This document shows, in pieces, positions 41,360 through 52,999 of a stretch of DNA of 64,000 bases. Where the stretch lies: contig OX328108.1 of assembly GCA_946811185.2 (NCBI GenBank), forward strand, positions 21,275,239 through 21,339,238, given 5' to 3'. Both the position numbers and the translations under genes were made by a program. This DNA comes from Hippopus hippopus (Eukaryota; Mollusca; Bivalvia; Cardiida; Cardiidae). The notes beneath the pieces were generated by a model. The model was not told where the DNA came from. It did no database searches and saw only the letters and a program-made list of their open reading frames with translations. How positions within the stretch are numbered: position 1 is the first letter of the stretch; each line of letters starts with the position of its first letter.

Positions 41360-43014
41360 CTATAAAGAGAAAAATCAAGATTTGAAGTTTTAATTTGCAA
41401 ATAATACAAGTCATGTTACAGCTAGAGCTAGTTTATTATACGCCCGTTGAAGACGGGATGTATTATGGGATCACCCATGGCGTACGGGTGTCCGGGTGGG
41501 CGGTGTCCAGTTCTGTGTCTGGAGCATAACTTTGTCATCTCCAGTCCGATTGACTTGAAACTTGGCATTTGTGTTTGTTGCAACAATACAGAGTGCAGTG
41601 CAAAAGAACCATAACTCTACCTCGTTCTGTCTTTGAGTTATTTCCCTTTGATCGTCATTTTTACAGCATTTTCTGCTTGTCCGGAATATAATTCATCTCT
41701 AGTCTGAACATCTTCAAATTTGGTATGCATGATGGGTGAAAAATTACGGAGTGCAGTGCATAAGAACCATAACTCTTCCTAGCACAAACTTGGAGTTATT
41801 CCCCCTTTGATCTTCATTTTTATAGCATTTCTTGCTTGTCTGGAGTATAACTTTGTCATCTTAAGTAGGAATGACTTAAAATATGGTATGCTTTTTTGTT
41901 GCAATATTTGGAAGTGCAGTGCACAAGAACTGTAACTCTACCTCGTGCAGTCTTTGAGTTATTTCCCTTTGATCATCATTTTTACAGCATTTAGTGCTTG
42001 TGAGGAATATAACTTTGTCATCTCAAGTCAGAACGACTTCAAACTTGGTATGCATGTTTGTTGCAATATTACAGAGTACAGTGCACAAGAACAATAACTC
42101 TACCTAGCGCAGATTTTGAGTAATTCCACTTTGATCTTCATTTTTACAGTCCAATTCTTTGTCTGGAGCATATTTTTGTCATCTCCAGTCCCACCGACTT
42201 GAAACTTGGCATTTGTGTTTGTTGCAATAATACGGAGTGCAGTGTAAAAGAACCATAACTCTACCTCGTGCTGTCTTTGAGTTATTTCCCTTTGATCGTC
42301 ATTTTTACAGCATTTTCTGTTTGTCCGGAATATATCTTTGTCATCTCTAGTCTGAACATCTTCAAATTTGGTATGTATAATTGTTGAAAAATTATGGAGT
42401 GCAGTGCATAAGAACCATAACTCTTCCTAGCACAAATTTTGAGTTATTCCCCCTTTGATCTTCATTATTGTAGCATTTCTTGCTTGTCCGGAGCATAACT
42501 TTGTCATCTTAAGTAGGAATGACTTGAAATATGGTATGCTTTTTTGTTGCAATATTTGGAAGTGCAGTGCGCAGGAATTGTAACTCTACCTTGTGCTGTC
42601 TTTGGGTTATTTCCCTTTGTCATTTTTACAGCATTTAGTGCTTGTCCGGAATATAACTTTGTCATCCCAAGTCAGAACAATTTCAAACTTGATATGCATG
42701 TTTGTTGCAATATTATGGAGTACAGTGCGCAAGAACAATAACTCTACCTAGCATGGATTTTGAGTAATTCCACTTTGATCTTCATTTTTACAGTATTTCT
42801 TGCATGTTGGGAACGGAACTTTGTCACCTCAAGTCAAATTGACTTGAGACTTGGTAAACATGTTTGTTGCAGTTAAAAAAAATGCATTGCACTGGAGCCG
42901 TAACCTTACCTAATGCCCTTTTGGAATTATTTCCTATTCATTATTTTTTTTTACAGCTTTTCATGCTTCTCTACAATATAACTTTGTCTTTTCATGTTGG
43001 AATGACCTGAAACT

Positions 43015-43020
43015 TTATAT
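43015..43020 (+). repeat. left target duplication of the hAT
   Basis: TTATAT, identical to 46188-46193. Confidence 0.75.
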
Positions 43021-46000
43021 CAGAGCTCCAGATAAGAAATTGACTTAAGTTGTTTTATACAACCTATTTCTACTCTTTTAATTGTTTTTTACAACTTGTT
43101 TTAAGAATCAAATTGTTTTTTCCTGATATTAATTGTTTTCCCTCTTAATAATTTATATGTCTATGTTGGACGTTCTTTGTGTAAATTGTGAGAAAGGGAA
43201 AATGGTTTGTAACAAACATTTTCTCCTATTTTCACAGTATCCTTGTCATTAGAAATCTTTTCAACTTAAAAAGAGTCTTACTATGACATTTGTCAGGGAA
43301 GACTATAGAAATTCAAAATTACCTGTTTTTCTTATGATGCAATTCCACATCAGCTCACCAAAACATCTGCAATTAGTCACAGGGCAAAGAACTTCATGTA
43401 TTATTATACTAAGATAAACCAGTTCATGAATGTTTAACTTGATACCATGTTCATAACTTAATGTCAATAGCACTTCTTGTACTTAACTAAATAAGTATTG
43501 CACTACCTGTGCTTTACAAAAAATAAAATGTAATATTAACTAAATTGTGTCTGTTATATCAGTTTACAGAATCTTTCCTACAGGCAAAGATTTTTTTTTT
43601 TGCCCTTGGCTGGTACTCTTTAGAAAGCCTTCCCTTTCTTCTTTTCTTTTTTCTTAGCCACAACTTTATAGCTTTGCTTGGGTTGAAATTTTGAACATCA
43701 ACTTTGCACATTGCAATAGAGATCAATATGTCCAAGTTTTCATTTTTTTAGAGAGCTTCTGTACTTATTTTTCAACCTATTTTGAGTGCTGAAGCTCCTC
43801 TCACATTCAACACTTGTTATGGCAAAACACAAAGCTATCTTGCAGAGTTTTCTGAATTCTGGAATTTCTTGATGTAGTCTTAACACTCTCTTGCAGAACT
43901 TTGTAACTGAAAATCCCTTATAGGACCCAGAAATCATACCCTTAACCCTTGGCCACTCTTGTATTAACTTTTCCTTATCTAACAACTTGTCTACTTTCTT
44001 AATTTCTTGACAACACCCATCTGTGAGATTACCATAAACAGTTGTAATTTGTTTCTCTTCACCATACAAACAACCAATAAATTCAAGTGCATTTTCACAG
44101 TCTTTTGACTCAGCACTTTCAACAGTTGTTGGTTCCAACAAAAAACTTATCTGAGTAAAAATATCACTGTCCTCTTTGTGCAGTCTACTTTTGATGTTTT
44201 TCTGTAATCTTGTGACATACTGTTTTCTGAGTGTCATCATTTCATTTTCAATTTGCTCATCATACTTTGACAGTTTTTCACCTTCCAGAAAAGCAACTTT
44301 GTTTGAATCCTGATATCTTATTTCAATGCTACTTCTAATAGCCTTCAAGGCCTTTCCATCATTTGACTCTAAAAACTGAAGCTGGCCTAATGTTCCATCC
44401 AAGAGAGGCTGTATTTCACTGAATACGATGTTTTGCTTTTGTAGTTGCTGGCTTAGCACACCAACTATCTCATGTATGTCCAACATAAAAGCGACTAACA
44501 AAACAGTCTTGTAATTCAAAAAATACTTCAATAGCCCTTTAGACACAGAACAACTTTCAGCAAAACTAGACAATGTTGCCAAAACAGAGTTATAACTCTC
44601 ATACACAGCTTCAACTGCCCTTTTCAATCCTAACCTACGTATTCCATGTGGTTCCTTTATTGTAAGGTCTGGTTCAGCCAACAGTGCTTGAATAGTTTTT
44701 AGTTTCTCTACTCTTAAACTTGAATTGCTCATGAACACATACAAAGAATTAAATTTTTCTCTAAATTTTTCAAGAGTTTCGTCTTTCTTGATTGAATCAC
44801 TAACAGCCAAGTTTAGTCGGTGTGCCATACAATGTGTCTGCACCAAGTAAGGTGCATGTTTGCTTTTCATCTGAACGCCTACGCCTGTTTTTTTCCTAAC
44901 ATTGTTGCTGCACCATCTGTTGCTAGTGACACAATTTTGCTGGATTCAAGACCAAGTCTGGTCAGACAATTGATAGTTTCATTGACTATTGTGTGAGCCT
45001 TCCCATCTGGAAGGGGTAAATTAGCTAAGAATTTTGTCACAGGTTCACCTGTCATAACATATCTTACACATATTGACAAGTGTTTATGTACAGTTAAATC
45101 TGTGCTTTCATCTAGCATCAAGGCATATACCCCTGATTCATTTACCTCAGAGACAAGATCTCTTTGAATAATATTACTGATACATCCCTGTATATCTGAT
45201 ATTGTATCCCAACTAATATTCTTGTATTTCAAAGAAGAACCATTTAAAACTTGCAATTCCAGTAAACTGTTGATCTTGACAGAAGGCATTTCTTCTTTGG
45301 CAGCAAAGAACACAGTCCTAAATAACTTCATATCATCAGTATCAATTAAAACTGCCTCAGAGTCTGAATCTGGCGAATTTTCACAAAAATCTTGGGTTGA
45401 AGCTAAAAGCATTTTTTCTGCAGTCTGATGCTCATATGAATTACAGTGCCTCGACATACTGTCCTTTTGTATATTTGTAGACCCCTCCTTCGCCCATATA
45501 CTACTGACCTTGTATTTCATGCACACATTGCACTTAAATTTCATTTCTAGCCCCTTTCCTTCAACCACAAGCCAGTGAAATTCATTTGTCCATTTATGCA
45601 GCAATTTTCCAGAAACGGACTTTCCTGTATGTTTAGTGGTGATAGTCTCGCTTTTATCACATTGTTCAAGCACATTTGATATCAAATCATCAACCAAGAC
45701 ACGTACGATACGATAAGAACATGTTTTATCCTCTCGACTAACATATCTAAGCATAGATCCCTTGACTTGGGGCGATACTTTTGGTAACCTACCCCGAGCA
45801 GTCAGCTGTCTCGCCATTTCTACCGCGAAGCTGGTTGTCCGGTTTCCATTGTCACTAAATTTAACACGCTAAATTTCAATATAAAGCTGGGAACCAGTAC
45901 CTACTTCGGCTAACCCTTGCGTTTCCGTTATTCTCTTTGTCCGAAAAATTGCGTATTAAGAAACGGTGCATTGGCACTGTACATCCGTGATGTAATGCCC

Positions 46001-46187
46001 CTAGGGTTAGTTGTTAAAAACACAAACGGAAATCGGACATTCGCACGTTTTATTTTTCCTTAAATTGTTTTTTTCCGCGTCATGTTTTATTTCAATTTGT
46101 TTTTATACGCAATGATTTTCATTCAAAATTGTTTTTGTTGAATTCCAAATTGTTTTTACGCCCGTACGCCTCTTATCTGGAGCTCTG
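43021..46187 (-). mobile_element. hAT DNA transposon, 3167 bp
   Basis: The left end is CAGAGCTCCAGATAAGA; the complement of the right end is CAGAGCTCCAGATAAGA, a perfect 17-bp inverted repeat starting CAGAG, as in hAT elements. TTATAT flanks both sides, a 6-bp duplication rather than the usual 8 (a hAT6-like subgroup is known to make 6). The word AATTGTTTTT recurs near both ends, four to five times per side. The inside encodes one transposase gene on the minus strand. Confidence 0.9.
43559..45817 (-). pseudogene. hAT transposase, two one-base frameshifts
   Basis: ATG at 45817 starts MARQLTARGRLPKV. A TTF-type zinc finger lies at FKCNVCMKYKVSSIW..MSRHCNSYEHQ. Next come ALMLDESTDLTVHKH and SLATDGAATMLGKK, after which a seven-A run near 44887-44893 puts the frame off by one; the next frame resumes with QMKSKHAPYLVQTHCMAHRL. 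The C-terminal dimerisation region VECERSFSTQNRLKNKYRSS meets a second seven-A run near 43747-43753 that ends the frame early, while the frame next to it continues with NLDILISIAMCKVD and KAIKLWLRKKK to TGA at 43561-43559. Apart from these two homopolymer indels the protein is complete (about 750 codons). They could be real mutations or sequencing errors. It would bind the element ends and carry out cut-and-paste. Confidence 0.85.
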
Positions 46188-46193
46188 TTATAT
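46188..46193 (+). repeat. right target duplication of the hAT
   Basis: TTATAT, identical to 43015-43020. Confidence 0.75.
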
Positions 46194-46922
46194 GCATGTT
46201 TCCTTAACATAAGAGGAGACATTCATGCCTATTTCAATCACTTACATGATTTCTGCTGCACTACTATTTTCCTCTACCTGCCTTTTACGATTATTGGCGG
46301 TGGGACGGGCGTATTTTGCCACAATTTGCAGCTCTTGTTATATGTATGATATGGTACAAGCTGTAAAATGTTTGCAACTGTTAAAGTAAAAGAAAATATT
46401 TGAAAACAACAACCGTCAAGCAGGTAATTTCCACAGCATTTATATGTTGAGCACAATATACCCTGAAGTTGTACATATTTTGCTTTCATCATCACATTTC
46501 TCTCATACAAGTAATTTAATTAATCTGTGATACAAGTATGCAGCCAAAGGGGAAAAGATACTCTTCTGCAGCCACAAGTGTCTAATAGGCCAAAGAATAA
46601 TATAATTAAAATTTCGTGGAAAAAGGAGAAGTATTTGTTAAAGACAAATTCTCCCACTATCAGAATTATATATTGTCCCAGTTTTTATCGATACTATCCA
46701 GACCCTTTCGTTAAATTGCATTATAAGCCCTATATATGTAGAATGGATGTTCTAGCTTGTGTTAATTCCAGCAACAGACTACAAGAGAAGTCTAAACTAT
46801 TCTGATAAGACTTTTCACAAAACTAGATTTCATATGGCAGCTAGGTCCCTCTTTAATATGGTTCATCTAACTTCAGATGTGATATCTTAATTTGTGTAAC
46901 AATGAATATCAAATAAGCTTAC

Positions 46923-47126
46923 TTCTCAAGGCCTTTCTTTCGTTGGCATCAAGGGCAGTTTTCCCTTTGCCCTCACCATACATGGTTAAATTATTCTTGC
47001 ACTCAACAGGAGTAACAAGAAATTCAATGATGTTCAGTGCCATCTTAGTGATACCTTTGGAACACGTGCTTAGGCTTTCCCTTGAAACTTTAATGCCAAA
47101 CTGGCTGTTTCCAAGATACATAAGAG
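46923..47126 (-). CDS. exon of a BEN-like domain gene
   Basis: The acceptor CATATCCATTTCAG ends at 47127 and the donor GAA/GTAAGC lies at 46922; the exon is 204 bp with entry phase 2 and exit phase 1. It encodes LMYLGNSQFGIKVSRESLST, then ITKMALNIIEFLVTPVECKN, then LTMYGEGKGKTALDANERKA. The pattern 'lL..lft..e....l.G.G.K.aLd......l' fits a BEN domain, a DNA- or chromatin-binding module found in transcriptional repressors (recalled from family knowledge, not searched). The gene continues upstream above 47127, where I could not identify further exons. It may be a host transcription regulator. Confidence 0.65.
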
Positions 47127-48264
47127 CTGAAATGGATATGTGAACAAATACAGACTACAAGATACAGACTGGATTCTGATGTAATTAGTAATAGCTCTGT
47201 AACTTTACGGAGTGTGCAAATTGTCTACTAAATATAGTTCAAAGCAGCAAAATCTATAGATGATAATCTATGTATCATGAACTCAATTCTCTAAATTTAC
47301 TATTACTATCACAACCCCCCCCCCCCCCCCCCCGCCCCCCATTTAAGCTAAATTCCAGTCCAAAGTAATTTCTGTCACAAATTTTTCAGCATACTTTAGA
47401 CAAGTTTGAATATACTTTTGTTTAAAAAATAGCGACAAATAACCTGAACAAGCAATTTCGTTGATATACCCGGCCGAAAAATTTACTTGACCGCACAACT
47501 TAAAATTGCTCCCAGTCGGCCATTTTTCATCGAATCAAAAAATAAAAAAAAAAGTGTATCGGCGGAATGTGTTATTGTACACATGTATAAAGTTTCACGG
47601 AATTGCGTCCAATGGTATTGGAGATATTCTCCCGGACGGACACACAGACGAACGGACTAACATTTTGTACTTGAGTGGCTAAACATTATGTGGCTTAAAT
47701 GAGCTATGTGGCTGTAAGTTTTATGTGGCATCTGAAAGTTCTTAGAAATGACACTAAGGTGTCTTGCAATCCATGCGTTAAGTGGTTAATTCGATTACCA
47801 ATGTGGCTACAATAAAACAAGACACTTTAAATACACAATCTTCCTAACCCTTTCCCTAACACAAATTTCAAAGTATAAACTCTGTAGCAGAGCAAGCTTG
47901 AAAATTTGCGATAAAAAAGATGAAGAAATTTCTTATAATTTCATGTATTCCACCCTCTGAACTTTTTATCGTTTGTTAGTTTTGAACTTTTTGAATCATG
48001 CCTGCTGTAGATGAGGATGAGGGTTAATACCCAGTCCTTATTCACAGGTGCCATCACAGAAAAGTAACACAATGATATTGCTCAACACATTTGTCAAGGC
48101 ATTGTTGTCTTTTTCCCAAAGGAACCAGCTAGCTGAGTGTGTAGCATCACAGCCTTTGAGATTTAATTTGTTTGGTGTTTAAAGCTGTATCAACAGTCAG
48201 TTATTGGCAACAGTTCACAGATCCATGTTTCCTGGACATTTTTAACCAGTACTAGACAAGTCAC
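47127..48264. other. non-coding, with C-run and dispersed repeat pieces
   Basis: Probably intron of the BEN-like gene. A run of C with one G at 47315-47340 is a simple repeat that often causes assembly trouble. At 47460-47660 phrases such as TCACGGAATTGCGTCCAATG and CGGACGGACACACAGACGAA look like the end of another dispersed element. No exon found. Confidence 0.45.
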
Positions 48265-48408
48265 ATTATTCTAAGACTGGCGGGCCAGTCGCTATATCCA
48301 TAATCCTGAGGGCCAAGGAGGAAAGCCACTTATACCAATTTAAAAGTCGGGGCTCGAACCCACGAACTTCTGCTCATGAGGATGGTGATCAACCACAAGG
48401 CCACCACA
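48265..48408 (-). mobile_element. tRNA-derived SINE
   Basis: On the minus strand, TGGCCTTGTGGTT (48403-48391) fits an RNA polymerase III A box and GGTTCGAGCCC (48360-48350) fits a B box, spaced as in a tRNA. The cloverleaf is not complete enough to be a functional tRNA: there is no acceptor stem that I can pair. The body runs toward 48265 with CCCTCAGGATTATGGATATA. It would rely on a LINE for mobility. Confidence 0.65.
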
Positions 48409-48594
48409 GACGATGACAAAAGGGTTATTTTTTTTTTAATTCATGAGTCATTTTATCCTGATTCAGTTATCTCTTCAAGGGAGACCGTTCTGGAGGTAGC
48501 AAAGCAGGAAAGTGAGTATGAGTTGGAAAAGTACTGGTGACGAAACTCCAAGACCACATGGATAGATGCAGATGTGGATATGAATGATACATAG

Positions 48595-48720
48595 TCAAAC
48601 CTGTATTAAGAGACTACCCCACGGGAAGTTAGAAAATTGGCCTCTTACAGCAGGTGGTCTTTAATAAAGGTTCAATAAAGTACTGTTGAAAATAGTATTA
48701 CCGCCCATTCATTTTATTTG
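48595..48720. repeat. GTCAAACCTGTATTAAGAGAC-type short repeat
   Basis: The segment GTCAAACCTGTATTAAGAG at about 48594 with GGTGGTCTTTAATAAAGGTTC near 48650 resembles a widespread small inverted-end element type; an A-run follows at 48721-48738. Boundaries are not secure. Confidence 0.35.
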
Positions 48721-48992
48721 AAAAAAAAAAAAAAAAAATCAGGAAATTTTAAAAATTTATTCAAAATTTTATTGAAAATGAAGGCTTTGTCTAAACCCAA
48801 CACCACAAAATAATATTGTAACTTTATAAATGTTTTCATATTATTTAGTAAAATGGGACAAGCCATTCACAGGCATCTGTATAAAATGCAGACCTGGGGT
48901 CGAATACTTTCAAAAGTATTCAAATGAAAATACTTTGAAATTTAAGAATACAGAATTCAAATACAAATACTTTTTTTATGAATGTATTCGAA

Positions 48993-51900
48993 TAACAAGA
49001 GGGCCATGATGGCCCTGGAGTCGCTCACCTGAGCCTTACGGATTGTGTGGTATAGCATTAAAGAGCAGGGATTTAAATCACACCCCTTGGTTACAAGCAT
49101 AGGTTTTGCAATGATTTGACCTAGTGACCTAGTTTTAGATCATGTTTCGAGATCATCAAGACAAACATTGTGACAAACTTTCAATAGTACTGAACTGAAA
49201 ATGTGGCCTTAAGAGCGTACATAAGATTTTCCTAAGATTTAACCTGATGACCTAGTTTTTGATCCAACATGACCCATTTTCAAACTCATCCAAGATATTA
49301 TTAAGGCAAACATTAAGGCAAACATTCTGACCAAATTTCAAGAATATTGAACAGAAAATGTGGCCTCTAGAGCATACACAAGGCTTTTTTTTTTTAAGAT
49401 TTGACCTAGTGACCTAGTTTTTGACCCAACATGACCCGTTTTCAAACTCATCCAAGATATTATTGAGACAAATATTCTGACCAAGTTTCATGAGTATCGG
49501 ACTGAAAATCTGGCCTCTAGAGCTTACACAAGGTTTTTCTTAAGATTTGACTTACTGACCCAACATGACCCGTTTTCATACTAGTGTAAGATTTTATTAA
49601 GACAAACATTCTGACCAAGTTTCATGAGTATCGGGCTGAAAATGTGGCCTCTGGAGCCTATACAAGGTTTTTCTAAGATTTGGATTAGTGACCTAGTTTT
49701 TGATTCGATATGACCCATTTTCAAACATGTCTGAGATTTTATTGCAACAAACATTCTGACCAAGTTTCATGAGTATCTGACGTAAAATGTGGCCCCTAGA
49801 GCGTACAGAAGTTTTTTCTAAGATTTGACCTAGTGACCTAGTTTTTGACCAGACATAACCCATTTTCAAACTCATCCAAAATTTCATTCAAGCAAACATT
49901 CTGACCAAGTTTTATGGGTATCCGATTGAAAATGGGGCCTCTAGAGCGTACACAAGGTTTTTCCAAGGTTTGACCTAGTGACCTAGTTTTTGTTCTGACA
50001 TGACCCATTTTCAAACTCGTTTGAGATTTCATTGAGGCAAACATTCTGACCAAGTTTCAAGAGTACCGGACTGGAAATGTGGCCTCTAGAGCGTACACAA
50101 GGTTTTTCTAAGATTTGACCTAATGACCTAGTTTTTGACCCTAGATGACCCATTTTCAAACTCATACCAGTTTTCAATGAGGCAAACGTTCTGACCATGT
50201 TTCATAAGTATCGGACTGAAAATGTGGCCTCTAGAGCATACAAAAGGTTTTTCTAAGATTTGACCTAATTACCTAGTTTTTGACCCTACATGACCAATTT
50301 TCAAACTCCTACAAGATTTCATCGGGACAAACGTTCTGGCCAAGTTTCATGAGTATCGGACTGAAAATCTGGCCTCTAGAGCTTACACAAGATTTTTCTA
50401 TGATTTGACCAAGTTACCTAGTTTTTGACCCATTTTCAAACTCGTCCAAAATTTCATTCAAGCAAACATTCTGACCAAGTTTCCTGGGTATCTGATTGAA
50501 AATGGGGCCTCTAGAGAGTACACAAGGTTTTTCCAAGGTTTGACCTTGTGACCTAGTTTTTGTTCTGACATGACCCATTTTCAAACTCGTCTGAGATTTC
50601 ATTGAGGCAAACATTCTGACCAAGTTTCAAGAGTACTGGACTGGAAATGTGGCCTCTAGAGCATACACAAGGTTTTTCTAAGATTTGACCTAGTGACCTA
50701 GTTTTTGATCCTAGATAACCCATTTTCAAACTCATACTAGTTTTTAATGAGGCAAACATTCTGACTAAGTTTCATAAGTATCAGACTGAAAATGTGGCTT
50801 CGAGAGCATACAAAAGGTTTTTCTAAGATTTGACCTAATGATCTAGTTTTTGACCCGACATGACCAATTTTCAAACTTCTACGAGATTTCATTGGGGCAA
50901 ACATTCTGGCCAAATTTCATGAGTATTGGACTGAAAATCACCTATAGAGCCTACACAAGATTATTCTATGATTTGACCTAGTGACCTAGTTTTTGACCAG
51001 ACATAACCCATTTTCAAACTCGTCCAAAATTTCATTCAAGCAAACATTCTGATCAAGTTTCATGGGTATCCGATTGAAAATGGGGCCTCTAGAGCGTATA
51101 CAAGGTTTTTCCAAGGTTTGACCTAGTGACCTAGTTTTTGTTCTGACATGACCCATTTTCAAACTCGTCTGAGATTTCATTGAGGCAAACATTCTGACCA
51201 AGTTTCAAGAGTACCGGACTGGAAATGTGGCCTCTAGAGCGTACACAAGGTTTTTATAAGATTTGACCAAGTGACCTAGTTTTTCACCCTAGATGACCCA
51301 TTTTCATACTCGTCTAAGATTTCATTGGGGCAAACATTCTGACCAAGTTTCATGAGTATTGGACTGAAAATGTGGCCTCTAGATCATACACAAGGTTTTT
51401 CTAAGATTTGACCTAGTGACCTAGTTATTGACCCAACATGACCCATTTTCAAACTCATCCAAGATTTTACTGGGGCAAACATTCTGACCAAGTTTCATGA
51501 GTATTGGACTGAAAATGTGGCCTCTAGAGCGTACACAAGGCTTTTCTAAGATTTGACTTAGTGACCTAGGTTTTGACCCGACATGACCCATTTTCAAACT
51601 TGTACAAGATTCCATTGGGGCAAACATTCTGACTAAGTTTAATGAGTATTGGACTGAAAATGTGGCCTTTAGAGTGTTCACCAGGCTTTTCTAAGATTTG
51701 ACCTAGTGACCAAGTTTTTGACCCGACAAGACCCATTTTCGTCGTCGTCCGAGATTTCATTGGGGCAATTTCTGGCCAAGTTTCATGAGTATTGGACTGT
51801 GGCCTACAGAGCATACACAAGGTTTTTCTAAGATTTGACCTAGTGACCTAGTTTTTGACCTGACATGACCCATTTTAGAACTCATGTGAGATTTCATTAG

Positions 51901-52027
51901 GGCAAAGATTCTGACCAAGTTTCATGAGTATTGGACAAGGTAAAAAGTTGACAACGGATGACACATGGCGGACACAGCACAATCACAGTAGCTCACTCTG
52001 AGCACTTCGTGCTCAGGTGAGCTAAAA
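48993..52027 (+). mobile_element. tandem-core element, family 1, large array
   Basis: It starts AACAAGAGGGCCATGATGGC then GTCGCTCACCTGAG and ends CTGAGCACTTCGTGCTCAGG then TGAGCTAAAA. Between lie about 20 units of ~145 bp, with consensus phrases TCTAAGATTTGACCTAGTGA, CCTAGTTTTTGACC, ACATGACCCATTTTCAAACT and ACATTCTGACCAAGTTTCAT. Some neighbouring blocks (49800-50240, 50400-50800, 50970-51260) look like a higher-order duplication of about three units. The flanks on both sides are ATACAAATACTTT-type AT-rich DNA, indicating insertion into an older repeat. All long frames across it are shadows of the units. Confidence 0.9.
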
Positions 52028-52162
52028 ATACAAATACTTTGTAAGAGTATTCGAATACATTTCAAATGCTTTTGAATACATTTCAATAAAATAGAAAGAT
52101 GACACTCTTCTAACCAAGCCTTTGTTATTTTAAGCTTTATCAACAATGGGAGAATTAGAGAA

Positions 52163-52993
52163 ACAAGAGGGCCAAGATGGCCCTGGATCGCTCATCTGAA
52201 TTTTTGAGAGGACCGTAGCCAATTTCTTTTTTGCGTTTTCAGAGAAGAATTTTAAAGAATTTCTTTATGTCCATATAGTGCAAGTAGCCCCCATTCACCA
52301 GAGCCATGTTTCTTGACGGATCAAAATTTCACGAACAATTTTTGAAAAGGGTCACCCAAGGAACATTCCTGTGAAATTATTTCAAAATCTGACCAGCGGT
52401 TTCAGAGAAGAAAAGATTTTTTAAGAATTTCTTCATGTCCGTACAGTGCAAGTAGCCCCCATTCACCAGAGCCATGTTTATTGACGGATCAAAATTTCGC
52501 GAACACTTTTTTAAAAGGGTCACCTAAGGAACATTTTATTGAAATTATTTCGATATCAGACCAGTGGTTTCAGAGAAGAAAAGATTTTTTAAGAATTTCT
52601 TCATGTCCGTACAGTGCAAGTAGCCCCCATTCACCAGAGCCATGTTTATTGACGGATCAAAATTTTGCGAACAGTTTTCGAAAAGGGTCACCCAAGGAAC
52701 ATTCCTGTGAAATTATTTCAAAATCTGACCAGCGGTTCCAGAGGAGAAGATTTTTAAAGAATTGCTTAAAAAATTCCATTTGGTTGCCATGGCAACCAGA
52801 GTTTTTGATGGAATCAAATTCTGTGAACATTTTTAAAGAGGACCTCCCAAGGAACATTCCTGCCAAGTTTGGTCCAAATTGGCCAAGCGGTTTGGGAGGA
52901 GTTGATGTTTAAAGAAATTGTTGACGACGCACGATGGACACAGGTTCACCCTAAAAGCTCCCCTTGTGCACGTTGTGCTTAGGTGAGCTAAAA
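52163..52993 (+). mobile_element. tandem-core element, family 2
   Basis: It starts AACAAGAGGGCCAAGATGGC then GATCGCTCATCTGAA and ends CTTGTGCACGTTGTGCTTAG then GTGAGCTAAAA. Three to four core units of about 170 bp carry CCCCATTCACCAGAGCCATG, ATTGACGGATCAAAATTT and ATCTGACCAGCGGTTTCAGA. The core equals that of 10571-12087 in reverse, and not that of the neighbouring array 48993-52027, although both share their termini. Confidence 0.85.
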
Positions 52994-52999
52994 AAATCC

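Larger units (their letters stand above)
41430..46339 (-). mobile_element. tandem-core element with ATACGCCCGT ends, split by a hAT
   Basis: On the minus strand it starts AACAAGAGCTGC..ATACGCCCGTCCC (46339) and ends GGGCGTATAATAAAC (about 41430), so ATACGCCCGT is inverted at the two ends. The core (41500-43014) is made of units of about 160-165 bp with CGTCATTTTTACAGCATTT, GTTATTTCCCTTTGAT, AAGAACCATAACTCTACC and AACTTTGTCATCTC; markers recur near 41660, 41820, 41980, 42140, 42300, 42463, 42620 and 42785. The short right part 46188-46339 holds the other terminus. No coding capacity of its own. Confidence 0.75.
41360..46922 (-). other. intron of the BEN-like gene, filled with transposons
   Basis: The donor is GTAAGC at 46922-46917 and the acceptor TATAG ends at 41360. 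Inside lie the tandem-core element 41430-46339 and, within that, a hAT transposon in the same orientation as the host gene. Confidence 0.65.

Noticed and set aside
47315..47340. Possible G-quadruplex regulatory site (C-run)
   Set aside because: A nearly pure C homopolymer in an intronic or intergenic setting is more simply a simple repeat, and its length may be unreliable.
48265..48408. Functional tRNA gene
   Set aside because: A and B boxes are present, but no seven-base acceptor stem or complete cloverleaf could be paired; tRNA-derived SINE fits better.
49581..51820. Many minus-strand frames of 60-86 codons reading RSLGQ.LEKPCVRSRGHIF and NVCLNEI
   Set aside because: These are shadows of the ~145-bp repeat unit read in one phase; each stops within a unit or two, and the phase is broken by indels between units.
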